Source: Thermoplasmata archaeon
Lineage (GTDB): Archaea; Thermoplasmatota; Thermoplasmata; Thermoplasmatales; Thermoplasmataceae
NCBI GenBank assembly: GCA_021797025.1
Contig: JAKAAK010000027.1
Span: forward strand, 1-19,206
DNA: 19,206 bases
Direction of reading: 5' to 3'
The translations under genes were made by a program, and so were the position numbers. Below, in pieces: positions 1-7,274 of the stretch. How positions within the stretch are numbered: the first letter of the stretch is position 1; every line of letters starts with the position of its first letter. The notes below the pieces were generated by a model that saw only the letters and a list, made by a program, of their open reading frames with translations, was not told the DNA's origin and did no database searches.

Positions 1-731
1 AATTATATATTAAATAATAAATAATTTGTAATTTTTTTAATGTTATTTTAAAAAATACAAAACTGTGAGAAAATATCGCCTGGATGAATTATCAACTTTT
101 AACCGGCCAAGCGAATTTTTGCGGCAGAGCTATCATGCAGGACTCTGGGATAATGTACATAATTATCGGTTATTATGTTTTATAATTTCTCACAATATTT
201 AGTGGTACAAAAAACTAATTCTAGTCATGATCTCCAGAAAATATGACAAAATAAATGATTGTTTTCTCTCATAGTAGAACAAAAAAGTCGATAACCTATA
301 ATGGGTTTAACAAAAACGGAGTGGGGTTGGACTATACTCAGATTCGCTTGACTTTAACGCTTTCATGTTGCCGCCCTGGCAATTGTATAGAATTTGCTGC
401 AGCGTTTAACTTTGCATAGAAGTCTGATATAGATTTAGTGTACAATAATCGGCAATAAATCTGATGTGTTAAACGCTAAGTATCTGGAAAATTACCTATT
501 GCACATTAGATATTTTATTTTTATTAATTTTTTTGTAATTTGGGTATTTTTATCCAAAAGATATTATTCGTTAGTATATTTGTGGTTACATTATTATCTA
601 TATAAATTCATTTTTTTGATTTCTTATTAATAAAAAATTTTCAAATTTAATATTATAGTTTCCAATAACTAGGCTTATCACTCCAGCGAACTACAACCAA
701 ACGGCAGTAGTTTTATCACTAATGAGCGGAC
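1..731. other. Non-coding, probably decayed region left of the type IIG gene
   Basis: No intact gene is visible. Two short open stretches read like decayed protein sequence. On the plus strand, about 46 codons run from a GTG at 65 to a stop at 202. On the minus strand, about 40 codons lie around 470-350 and end in ...LPGRQHESVKVKRI. Neither has a convincing start signal and I recognise neither. Both may be relics of mobile-element genes. The part next to the type IIG gene (about 590-650) is very AT-rich and has a run of A at 632-637, which is a T run on the minus strand and could help terminate that gene's transcript. An inverted repeat lies at 401-477. Confidence 0.5.
401..477. repeat. Nested inverted repeat (10-bp outer and 7-bp inner arms)
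   Basis: AGCGTTTAAC at 401-410 is exactly mirrored by GTTAAACGCT at 468-477. Inside it, AGATTTA at 431-437 is mirrored by TAAATCT at 456-462. The outer arms are 57 bases apart. It could be a folded RNA element, a pair of protein-binding half sites, or the ends of a small decayed element. Nothing adjacent settles which. Confidence 0.4.
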
Positions 732-3700
732 TTAGTTGACTGCATTTTCTATTATTTGCTTTTGTCCAGCATTTATATTATATAGTTCATAAACTCGTTC
801 ATCAATTTTATCCTTCAATACATCAATCTGTCCCTTAATTATATTAATTTCGGATTCCAATCTGATGGTTTCCAACCTCATATTAAGTTGGATTATAGAT
901 TCGACATCACTTACTATATCCACATAAATTTTTTCCTTATTTTTATCTGTTCCATTTGGGTTGTACAACGGTATATCTAATAGCGGTTTCTTATCAATTT
1001 GAAGTTGTTCTCCTTGTTTTTTGCCTCTATATTTTAACCAAAAATAAACAATTTTTGAATTTAGTAAGCCAGTAAGATATTTAAGATTAATCTTGTTTGG
1101 TTTTATAACGAAATAAGATTGAGAAACATAGCAAGGAAAATCCGTATAAGTGAAACGAGGTTTTGGAGTCTTTCTTAAAGACATTATTTTTTCCCCTTCA
1201 AAGAATCTTTGTTCTCTTGCCCTATGCAATCCATAAGGAGCAAAATCAGACGTTATTACCTTCTTAAATCTCTCAAAATGTTCTTTAATGTTTGGATATT
1301 GCACTATATTCTTTCTTACTTTAATATCGGAATATACAACCCATAATTTATTCTTACGGTTTCCGTAATATTGATCTAACTCTTCAGTCGTATAATAAGG
1401 TTCTATTATTTGTTTTTCTTTTGGAGTTAATTTTAATTTATCTACTTCTTCATTTGTCAAAACGAAAATCCCCTCTCCTTTTGTAATATTTTCATTTTTT
1501 AACAGTTCTAAGTGTTTATCAGTTACAAAATCTTGGTGTACATCTATTCCTGTTGAAATATCCTCCTCTCTGAATTTATAATTACTATTATTTTCCATAG
1601 ATTGAAGAACTTCACCAATACCGGAATCCACAAAACTTATAGTTTTATTAATTAATTCTTTTGGGCGTATTTTGACTTTTATATGCTCTATTCCTTCGTA
1701 CTTCTTATTTAAGAGATAATTTTCTAATTGGTTTTTGGTTATATCAGCGTTGGTAATCCTATTATAATCTATAACATAATTGTTTTTTGGTCTCTTTTTT
1801 CTCAATACAAAAATCATTGTTTGAATGGAAGCGTCTTTAAACACCTTAAAATCATTAAAGTCAAAAAATGATATTAATTCAGTTTCATTTAAAACTTTGT
1901 TTCTAAGTATTGATGCACCAGCACTTGTAATCCAGTTATTTTGTGCTATAAAGCTATGTAAACCATTCTCTTTTAATAGATCAACAGCATTGCAAGTGAA
2001 CAAGTACCATATATCCATCTTTCCTTGATAATACTTCTTTAGATTAGTTTCTTTAACGTCCTCAAATATACTTTTATTCGTATATTCTTTTACATATGGT
2101 GGATTACCAATTATTACATCGAACCCTCCATCAGTGAGTATCTTACCGAATCCTTTGACCCCATCGGTCCAATCAAACGGATTGACTTTACTCAAATCAT
2201 CCACATTTTTGTCGATTTTACTTTGTTTAAAATAAGAATAATCAACTATCGAATTTCCGCATTTTATGTTATTATCGAGATTTGGCAACGCTCTCTCCTT
2301 AAACAGTTTTAATTGTTGATTTATACTTTCTTTAGTTTCGTTTTCCAAAACTTTCAAAAGAAGGCTCAATTTAGCTAATTCTACGGCTTGTGGATCTATG
2401 TCAACACCAAATATGTTATTTGTAAGTATCTTTTTTCTCACTTCGGTTGTAAGATTCCATACATTTTCTTTAATCTGATATAATCTTTTTTTATATTTCT
2501 CTTTATCAGTCAGGTAATAGTTTAAATGATACTCCAGCAAATACGTATAAGCTCTAACCAAGAATGTTCCTGAACCGCAGGCAGGATCAAGCACTTTTAA
2601 TTTTTCTATTTCTTTTGGCGTTTTACCTTCTATAGCTTTTCCTACAGTATTTCTTACAATATAGTCCACAACAAATTCAGGAGTATAATATACGCCTCCT
2701 GCCTTTCTAACTTCTGGTTTTTCCTCAACTTTTGCCTGGTGGGCTGCCGTAAGCCTTATTGTACTACCTAAGAATCTTTCATACACGCTTCCTAATATTT
2801 CTATCTTTAGAACCGCAAAATCATACGGTGAGATAGGGTAGTACAGATCTTTAATAATCTGCTTAAGTATTTTATCATCAATTCCTATACTACTTGTAAT
2901 AACATCGGCCTCAAAATCAAAAATACCGCTATTGTATTTATCGTCTGCGTTTTCAAACAAAATCATCAGTTGTTTGTAGGCATTATCTCCTAAAGAAATA
3001 TTTTTAAGCGTTTCATATGGCTCTATATTTCTATCTTCAGCTATTCTTAAGAATAATATTCTATCAATTGTCCTTTGTACTGCATAATTCATTTCGGATA
3101 TAGATAAGTCGGGATTTCTAAGTGCAATGTTTTTTGCTAATAGTTCTCGCCATCCTTCAATTTCTTTTAAGAATTCAGAATCTACTTCGGATGTCCCCCT
3201 CTTTCCTTTACTAGAATCAACATATCTATCAAAACTTCCCCTTAATACAGCTTCTTTTGAGAAAATATCCCAAATGATGTCGAACTTACTATCATATTCC
3301 TCGAAATCAAAATACTGTAACCTCGCAACAGAGCTGCTATCATTTGGATTCAGTTTAATTCTACAATCATATACTGCCAACTCTCTAAAGCTTGTTAATA
3401 TTGAAACAGGTATCTTCGCGTTCCAAGCGTATCTCCTCAATTGTAGAGCCGGCTCTAGATCGTCCTTAATATTAATATGTGGCTTTTTTGCTTCTGCAAA
3501 AAATATTCTTGTTGTACCTATTCTAAACGCATAGTCCGGTGCTTTTGTATTACCACCAATTTTTAAACTGTCTTCATTTATGACTTCTTTATACTGTTCA
3601 GCAAATCCCTGTTCGTTATTGACATCCCATCCTAATGCCATGAAGAATTTATCTATAAACTCCTTTCTTGCTTGCGCTTCTTTGTAATTCATTTGCGTAT

Positions 3701-3773
3701 ATTGATCAAGATTATCTCTAAACGTAGCGATTAGTTTTTTGATCGCTTGTCTTCCTTCATCTTTTGTTATCAT
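732..3773 (-). CDS. Type IIG-like restriction endonuclease/adenine methyltransferase fusion
   Basis: This 1013-residue protein appears to join a nuclease, a DNA adenine methyltransferase and a target-recognition region in one chain, like Eco57I-type type IIG enzymes. Near the N-terminus, D80 in KAPDYAF followed by E94 and K96 in FFAEAKKP form a PD-(D/E)XK nuclease core. A helical linker follows. The methyltransferase has YYTPEFVVDYIV (motif X-like, near 362), LDPACGSGTF (motif I, AdoMet binding, 395-404) and IIGNPPYV (motif IV, near 554-561), which indicates an N6-adenine class enzyme. The C-terminal third would carry target recognition, and ends in a short coiled-coil-like stretch. The length is normal for the family and no break is seen. 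A TATA-like box lies about 33 bases upstream. A BREX PglX-like methylase is an alternative, but the N-terminal nuclease core and the absence of other brx/pgl genes argue against it. Confidence 0.88.
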   Translation of the reverse strand: MITKDEGRQAIKKLIATFRDNLDQYTQMNYKEAQARKEFIDKFFMALGWDVNNEQGFAEQYKEVINEDSLKIGGNTKAPDYAFRIGTTRIFFAEAKKPHINIKDDLEPALQLRRYAWNAKIPVSILTSFRELAVYDCRIKLNPNDSSSVARLQYFDFEEYDSKFDIIWDIFSKEAVLRGSFDRYVDSSKGKRGTSEVDSEFLKEIEGWRELLAKNIALRNPDLSISEMNYAVQRTIDRILFLRIAEDRNIEPYETLKNISLGDNAYKQLMILFENADDKYNSGIFDFEADVITSSIGIDDKILKQIIKDLYYPISPYDFAVLKIEILGSVYERFLGSTIRLTAAHQAKVEEKPEVRKAGGVYYTPEFVVDYIVRNTVGKAIEGKTPKEIEKLKVLDPACGSGTFLVRAYTYLLEYHLNYYLTDKEKYKKRLYQIKENVWNLTTEVRKKILTNNIFGVDIDPQAVELAKLSLLLKVLENETKESINQQLKLFKERALPNLDNNIKCGNSIVDYSYFKQSKIDKNVDDLSKVNPFDWTDGVKGFGKILTDGGFDVIIGNPPYVKEYTNKSIFEDVKETNLKKYYQGKMDIWYLFTCNAVDLLKENGLHSFIAQNNWITSAGASILRNKVLNETELISFFDFNDFKVFKDASIQTMIFVLRKKRPKNNYVIDYNRITNADITKNQLENYLLNKKYEGIEHIKVKIRPKELINKTISFVDSGIGEVLQSMENNSNYKFREEDISTGIDVHQDFVTDKHLELLKNENITKGEGIFVLTNEEVDKLKLTPKEKQIIEPYYTTEELDQYYGNRKNKLWVVYSDIKVRKNIVQYPNIKEHFERFKKVITSDFAPYGLHRAREQRFFEGEKIMSLRKTPKPRFTYTDFPCYVSQSYFVIKPNKINLKYLTGLLNSKIVYFWLKYRGKKQGEQLQIDKKPLLDIPLYNPNGTDKNKEKIYVDIVSDVESIIQLNMRLETIRLESEINIIKGQIDVLKDKIDERVYELYNINAGQKQIIENAVN

Positions 3774-3801
3774 ATTATCATTCTATAATAGGTATTACAA
3801 C

Positions 3802-3811
3802 CTTATACTTT
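3802..3811 (-). promoter_or_regulatory. TATA box of the type IIG gene
   Basis: Read on the minus strand this is AAAGTATAAG, centred about 33 bases before the ATG at 3773. Transcription would begin a few bases before the start codon, giving a nearly leaderless message. No clear Shine-Dalgarno sequence precedes the ATG. Confidence 0.45.
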
Positions 3812-4056
3812 CTCTGCTTCAAACCCACTATTTAGAGTGATAATCTTAAAGCCCTAATATACTTTATTGCTTCTTTTAATTAATTTTTATTCTAAAGGTC
3901 TACCCGTGTCAATATCCACATTGGATTTATATTTAGAAGATTTTCTATAACTGTTAAATTTTATAATCTAAAGATATTCATACACTATAGCAACTCTAAA
4001 CTTTCCTTTTCTTGCAATTAATCATATTCTACTTGCTATTTTACTTAGGTTATATC
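3812..4056. other. AT-rich intergenic stretch, nothing recognised
   Basis: This lies between the divergent type IIG gene and the IS256-type element. It is AT-rich, with stops in all frames and no repeat or structured element that I can support beyond the promoter at its left edge. Confidence 0.5.
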
Positions 4057-4205
4057 GGTTGTGTATGTAATTATGTGTAAATATAAACCCCTCTGTTACT
4101 AATGAATTTAATCATTAAATGACAGAAAAGGGTACCTCTTTTGAGCAAGAAGGTAATAAAATATGGAAAATACAGATATAAACACATCGGATATTGAGAA
4201 TTTAG
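4057..4205 (+). repeat. IS256-family element, left end, copy 1
   Basis: This segment, from GGTTGTGTATGTAATTATG through the first codons of the transposase, recurs in the same orientation at 6179-6327 with substitutions and a 3-base length difference. The shared stretch includes the terminal sequence, an AT-rich promoter-like run (TAAATATAA at 4078-4086), a hairpin and the transposase start. Sharing of both the untranslated end and the start of the coding region shows that it is the left end of one type of insertion sequence. The exact outer boundary is inferred from where similarity begins. Confidence 0.7.
4092..4126 (+). promoter_or_regulatory. Hairpin upstream of the transposase start
   Basis: TCTGTTA (4092-4098) pairs with TGACAGA (4120-4126) with one G-T pair, and AATGA (4101-4105) pairs with TCATT (4112-4116) above it. 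The same hairpin is present in the second IS copy (6211-6247), where one T-A pair has become C-G by a change on both sides and the G-T pair has become A-T. It ends 36 bases before the transposase ATG. It could limit translation from read-through transcripts or be a transposase-binding subterminal site. Confidence 0.5.
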
Positions 4206-4789
4206 ATATATATAGAATATTAAAGGAAGCAATAAAGGAGAAAATAGAGAAATTAATGGAAATAGAGTTAAATGCATATTTAGAGGAAGAGCCAGGAATA
4301 AAGAATGGTAAATATAAAAGGAATTTAAAAACAAAATACGGTGAAATAAAAGGATTAAATGTTCCTAGAGATAGAGATAGCAATTTCCATACAAAGGTAA
4401 TAGAACCATATAACAGATCAATCGGAATGGAGGATCTTATAGTATCAATGTATTCAAATGGCATATCTACAAGGAGAATAGCAGGTATAATGGAGGATAT
4501 TTTAGGAAATAAATACTCTAAATCTACTATATCAAGGATTACAGATTTAACCATAGAACAGGTTTATAAGTTTGTTAACAGGCCACTGGATAAACGTTAT
4601 ATAGCAATATTCCTGGATGGATTATTCTTCTATTTAAGAAGGGGAAATGTAGACAAGGAGCCAGTTATATTTGCATTGGCAATTAAAAATAAAAAAGTAA
4701 TTTGTATGATATTAGGAAAGAGGATTAGACAACTGAGTAGAAACAATTATGTAAATACGGCAATACAAGGCATAAAGGAAGGAAGGTAA
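4163..4789 (+). pseudogene. Truncated IS256-family transposase (5' half)
   Basis: The 208 residues match the N-terminal half of a mutator/IS256 DDE transposase: a helical leader, the GKYKRNLKTKYGEI strand region, LNVPRDRD, VSMYSNGISTRRI, the helix-turn-helix-like STISRITD, and IAIFLDGLFFYLRR, whose D152 is the first DDE aspartate. Intact family members run about 390-410 residues. The second aspartate, the catalytic glutamate and the C-terminus are missing. The last 25 residues no longer follow the family pattern, and a stop arrives near where the conserved KERG segment is expected. AAGGT at about 4150-4154 is a plausible ribosome binding site. It is almost certainly inactive. The downstream sequence shows no clear remainder in any frame. 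Confidence 0.85.
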
Positions 4790-5066
4790 TGATATATGGG
4801 CTTCATATACAATATATCAACATCAGCAAAGGTCTATTGAGGCAATTATTCAAGGAAATCATTTCACTATGTCCATGGCTTAAAAACATTCGTGTTTTTC
4901 ATCAATGGATATGAATGTACCATTCATGATTTTCCTCTCTCAGTTTCCCTTGGTTTCTATTCCAACTGCTTCTGTTTTCAGAGTTTCACGGTACCTTTCT
5001 ACGAGAAAGGGGTGGAACGTTATTATTGAAGTATGCAGCACAGAGTTTTATATAAAAATTAATGAT
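4790..5066. other. Decayed spacer with three small hairpins
   Basis: This lies between the broken transposase and the 3' end of the nuclease gene. No coding continuity with the transposase can be traced. It holds three perfect 7-bp stems: 4882-4899 with a TTCG loop, 4911-4927 (ATGAATG-TAC-CATTCAT) and 4994-5010 (CCTTTCT-ACG-AGAAAGG). The last lies 57 bases beyond the nuclease stop codon. Some may derive from the lost right part of the insertion sequence. Confidence 0.45.
4882..4900 (+). terminator. Possible terminator-like hairpin with TTCG loop
   Basis: AAAAACA (4882-4888) pairs with TGTTTTT (4893-4899) around a TTCG tetraloop, and the right arm itself gives a U run in RNA. It is about 90 bases past the truncated transposase stop. 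The A/T-only stem is weak, and archaeal termination depends mainly on U runs, so the role is uncertain. Confidence 0.3.
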
Positions 5067-5855
5067 TTATTCATCTTGTTTCTTATTTAGAAAATCTATT
5101 ATTGGACCCCCAAAATTATTTAATTGAACAATGTCTGGTTCATGCCTTTGTGATCTGTTCCTGATCTTAAACTGGACTTTACTTGGATCTTTGTTGTCAA
5201 AAAGCAGTAAACCAATACCGAATAAAATGCATAAGCTTTCTAGCCTATTAAGATCATCAGGCTTAGAACTTTGTGGAACAGCGATGTATGATCTGTGGCA
5301 AAAGAGCAAATATGCAGCAGCTTGCCCGAAGGCTGTTATTAAGTCAGCAGATTTTGTTACTGCTTTTAATTCACCGGCTACTAACTCGGGATCCCGTTTA
5401 AAGCTCGATGTCATCTTTATATCAGAGTAGCCGACAACATCTGGGGTACCCCATTTAAGCGCGTTTTTAGAATTTCCGTAGGGTTTCGCAACATTGCACT
5501 CACCAAGATCATCTCTTAAGAAATCTGCAAACTTTTTATAAAATTCTTCTTCACGTGGAGTTTTCCTATCTATTTCTGGTTCTTCGGCACTGTTATCGGA
5601 AGAATTAATGTTTTTCTCGTTCTCTGTGGTAATATAAATTCTATTAATTTGAGCAAGCTTATTTTTGTAATCTTTGTGATTTCTTAGATCAGAAACCTGA
5701 GCATAAATAGTATTTGGGTTGAAAGTCGGATTCTCTCTCTGTAGTTTATCCACAAGCTCAGAGTATCTTATACCATATCGTCTCTCATTAATTATTTCGT
5801 AAGCTTTCTCCCTAATGCGTTTGGTCACGCCTTTGCTACTTTCTTCAGACATCAT
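5067..5855 (-). CDS. Winged-helix plus PD-(D/E)XK nuclease-like protein
   Basis: This 262-residue protein is probably a stand-alone restriction-like nuclease, but I cannot name its family. Residues about 9-76 form a helical segment (YAQVSDLRNHKDY, then RIYITT as a wing) that reads like a winged-helix or HARE-type DNA-binding domain. A charged linker (about 77-103) follows. The C-terminal half has a nuclease core: D139 in KWGTPDVVGY, E162 and K164 in VAGELKAV, and Q178 in AFGQAAAYLLF, the helix that often follows the core. On the minus strand GGTGA sits one base before the ATG at 5855 and four before a second in-frame ATG at 5852, so the second may be the true start. It lies between two IS256-type left ends in the same orientation, which suggests cargo carried or trapped by that element. 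No methylase partner is adjacent. Confidence 0.72.
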   Translation of the reverse strand: MMSEESSKGVTKRIREKAYEIINERRYGIRYSELVDKLQRENPTFNPNTIYAQVSDLRNHKDYKNKLAQINRIYITTENEKNINSSDNSAEEPEIDRKTPREEEFYKKFADFLRDDLGECNVAKPYGNSKNALKWGTPDVVGYSDIKMTSSFKRDPELVAGELKAVTKSADLITAFGQAAAYLLFCHRSYIAVPQSSKPDDLNRLESLCILFGIGLLLFDNKDPSKVQFKIRNRSQRHEPDIVQLNNFGGPIIDFLNKKQDE

Positions 5856-5909
5856 TTCACCTTTAACACGTTTCTTATCCCCATAGATTTTTCTTCAACA
5901 ATATTGCAT

Positions 5910-6046
5910 CTATTTGTTATTGAGATCTTCTTTGCTTTCATCACGCACAACGTTTCTTTCGAGGTCTCTCCAGAATCTTTCTCCTAAAACCCGTATGTAT
6001 TCTTCGTGGCACAATCAAACTCAAATTCTATTTCTTTCCTGTTCAC
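5910..6046 (-). pseudogene. Possible small frameshifted gene remnant
   Basis: On the minus strand an AAAGGAG motif precedes a GTG at 6046, which opens a 20-codon frame (VNRKEIEFEFDCATKNTYGF) closed by a stop at 5984. A different frame of the same DNA continues with HEEYIRVLGERFWRDLERN and stops at 5910. Both stretches look protein-like rather than random, so a frameshift in a former small gene just upstream of the nuclease gene is possible. I do not recognise the product, and chance cannot be excluded. Confidence 0.25.
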
Positions 6047-6178
6047 TCAATCAGCTCCTTTGCATTCTCATATCCAGCTTAATTATTAATAGATTGTCAT
6101 ATACACAAACGATTAATAAATATGTATGCCCTAAATCAAGAATGTGACATCCCTTTGATTCTTATTTTGTTGAAAATT

Positions 6179-6327
6179 GGTTGTGCATATAATTATGTTT
6201 AAATATAACCCCCTGTTATCAATGAATTCAATTATTAAATAACAGGGAATATTATAGTTCTAACTTAGGAGCTAACAAAATACGGAAAATATACATATAA
6301 ACATATCGGATGTAGAAAACATCGCTA
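6179..6327 (+). repeat. IS256-family element, left end, copy 2 (decayed)
   Basis: This is the second, more degraded copy of 4057-4205. The matching start codon is ACG (6282) instead of ATG, and the first codons translate as TENIHINISDVEN against MENTDINTSDIEN in copy 1, so coding similarity is still visible. It breaks off after about 15 codons. The hairpin is conserved and has a perfect 8-bp base stem (CCCTGTTA 6211-6218 with TAACAGGG 6240-6247). Only this end remains. Confidence 0.72.
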
Positions 6328-6367
6328 TAGTATGCCAGTTTACCGTATTTAACTATTATGCAGGTCC

Positions 6368-6383
6368 ATACCATATATGGTAT
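6368..6383. promoter_or_regulatory. 16-bp perfect palindrome
   Basis: ATACCATATATGGTAT reads the same on both strands. It sits about 190 bases before the small ORF at 6574 and 435 bases before the RusA-like gene, too far for a simple core-promoter operator. It could be a dimeric regulator site or simply part of the decayed IS copy next to it. Confidence 0.35.
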
Positions 6384-6573
6384 CCTAGTGGAGACTCACG
6401 GAAAGTCCGTAATAACAGTGATACTTGAAATTATTCAAAACATATTAAGTTATGTAACAGAAGTTAGAATGTAATCCCATTAAGGTTCTATTTTAATCCT
6501 TCTTCAAAATACTTAATTTTACAATATTTGTAAACATTTCTATTTAAGGAAAATAGTGTATTATTCTGCATAA

Positions 6574-6687
6574 ATGCCTTTAGATATTTATGATGCTAAA
6601 ATTCATAAACAAATATATAGAGAGGACCACGAGGATTATTTTTCTGGATATCTAGGTAAATGCGGAATTATATTGATCAAACTATAA
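6574..6687 (+). CDS. Possible 37-residue small protein
   Basis: The ATG at 6574 opens 37 codons starting MPLDIYDAKIHKQIY and ending in a hydrophobic GIILIKL. CTATTTAAGG at about 6540-6549 is centred some 29 bases upstream, the spacing expected for a leaderless archaeal transcript, which is the main reason to list it. The composition is charged in the middle and hydrophobic at the end. I recognise no family. It may be a real small gene, the start of a decayed gene or chance. Confidence 0.25.
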   Translation: MPLDIYDAKIHKQIYREDHEDYFSGYLGKCGIILIKL

Positions 6688-6786
6688 TGTTAAGTGAATG
6701 TTGCTGGAACTGATTGACAACTGCCTGTGGTACCATATTTATTCTAAACGAATTAACTAGATTTTACCACTTTTATTCAAAACAAA

Positions 6787-6796
6787 TATTTATAAG
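6787..6796 (+). promoter_or_regulatory. TATA box of the RusA-like gene (leaderless)
   Basis: The core TTTATAAG (6789-6796), within TATTTATAAG, is centred 26 bases before the ATG at 6818. No Shine-Dalgarno sequence lies before that ATG, so transcription probably begins at or next to the start codon. Confidence 0.6.
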
Positions 6797-6817
6797 CACA
6801 AAGATGTAAAAGATTCT

Positions 6818-7153
6818 ATGGTAATTGAAATCTCGGTACAATTTATACCACCTTATAAGCAATCAAGGGCAAGTAAAGAGGAAGGAAACCACCAGTCTGA
6901 AAGAACAGAGAAACTACAAAATGCGGCTAGGGAAAAATATACTTCACCACCAACTTCCGGAGGTGTTAATTTGTCCATAATTTATTATAGACATAAAGGA
7001 AGAGCAGATTCTGCCAATATTATTGGGGGAATTGCTGACGCACTACAGAATATTGTTTATGAAAATGATCGCCAACTCAAATCTATCCAGTATAAAGAAA
7101 CAAAAGCAGATGAAGACCTCTATACGATTTCGATACTAATAGATAATAAATAA
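6818..7153 (+). CDS. Degenerate RusA-like protein upstream of Argonaute
   Basis: This 111-residue protein resembles the RusA family of small dimeric Holliday-junction nucleases. The N-terminus has FIPPYKQSR, like the RusA start. The core signature is RADSANIIGGIADALQNIVY followed by ENDRQL, which lines up with the family pattern of an RDxDN motif, a DAL motif and a DDxQ motif. Set against E. coli RusA by eye, D64 and D84 match D70 and D91, and N67 and the DAL helix (74-76) are kept. The positions of D72 and K76 appear to be A66 and G70, however. Since D70, D72, K76 and D91 are required for RusA cleavage, this protein may bind branched or structured DNA without cutting it. It is 121 bases upstream of the Argonaute gene on the same strand. 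Whether the two form a complex is inferred from position only. Confidence 0.62.
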   Translation: MVIEISVQFIPPYKQSRASKEEGNHQSERTEKLQNAAREKYTSPPTSGGVNLSIIYYRHKGRADSANIIGGIADALQNIVYENDRQLKSIQYKETKADEDLYTISILIDNK

Positions 7154-7239
7154 TATTATGTTCGCCGGGATATTTGTATAAAAGTATATCCATTTATCGG
7201 TGATGTTTACAGTTCCGGGATTATTTCCTTTATATGCAC

Positions 7240-7253
7240 TATAAATTTATATT
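7240..7253 (+). promoter_or_regulatory. TATA box of the Argonaute gene
   Basis: TATAAATTTATATT lies 22-35 bases before the ATG at 7275, and no ribosome binding site precedes that ATG. This suggests that the Argonaute has its own leaderless promoter in addition to any read-through from the RusA-like gene. Confidence 0.55.
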
Positions 7254-7274
7254 ATTATATGTTATCCCAACACC

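Larger units (their letters stand above)
6328..6817. other. Intergenic region upstream of the Argonaute module
   Basis: About 490 bases lie between the IS remnant and the RusA-like gene. It contains a perfect 16-bp palindrome at 6368-6383 (ATACCATATATGGTAT), a small hairpin at 6398-6410 (ACGGA-AAG-TCCGT), a possible 37-codon gene at 6574-6687 and the promoter of the RusA-like gene. No tRNA, CRISPR-like or riboswitch pattern is apparent. Confidence 0.5.

Noticed and set aside
3127..3534. Plus-strand 135-residue open frame
   Set aside because: It lies wholly inside the type IIG gene on the opposite strand. Its composition is that of an antisense shadow, and it has no promoter.
732..3773. BREX or DISARM methylase reading of the large methyltransferase
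   Set aside because: The N-terminal PD-(D/E)XK core points to a single-chain restriction-modification enzyme, and no other BREX or DISARM genes are nearby.
4071..4554. Minus-strand open frames rich in hydrophobic residues opposite the transposase
   Set aside because: They mirror the lysine-rich AT-biased transposase codons. The apparent membrane protein character is an artefact of reading the opposite strand.
4905..5090. Plus-strand 61-residue open frame
   Set aside because: It runs across decayed spacer into the end of the nuclease gene, with no ribosome binding site and no recognisable sequence.
5914..6147. Plus-strand 77-residue open frame, serine and leucine rich
   Set aside because: The opposite strand shows more protein-like sequence in two frames. 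No promoter or ribosome binding site supports this one.
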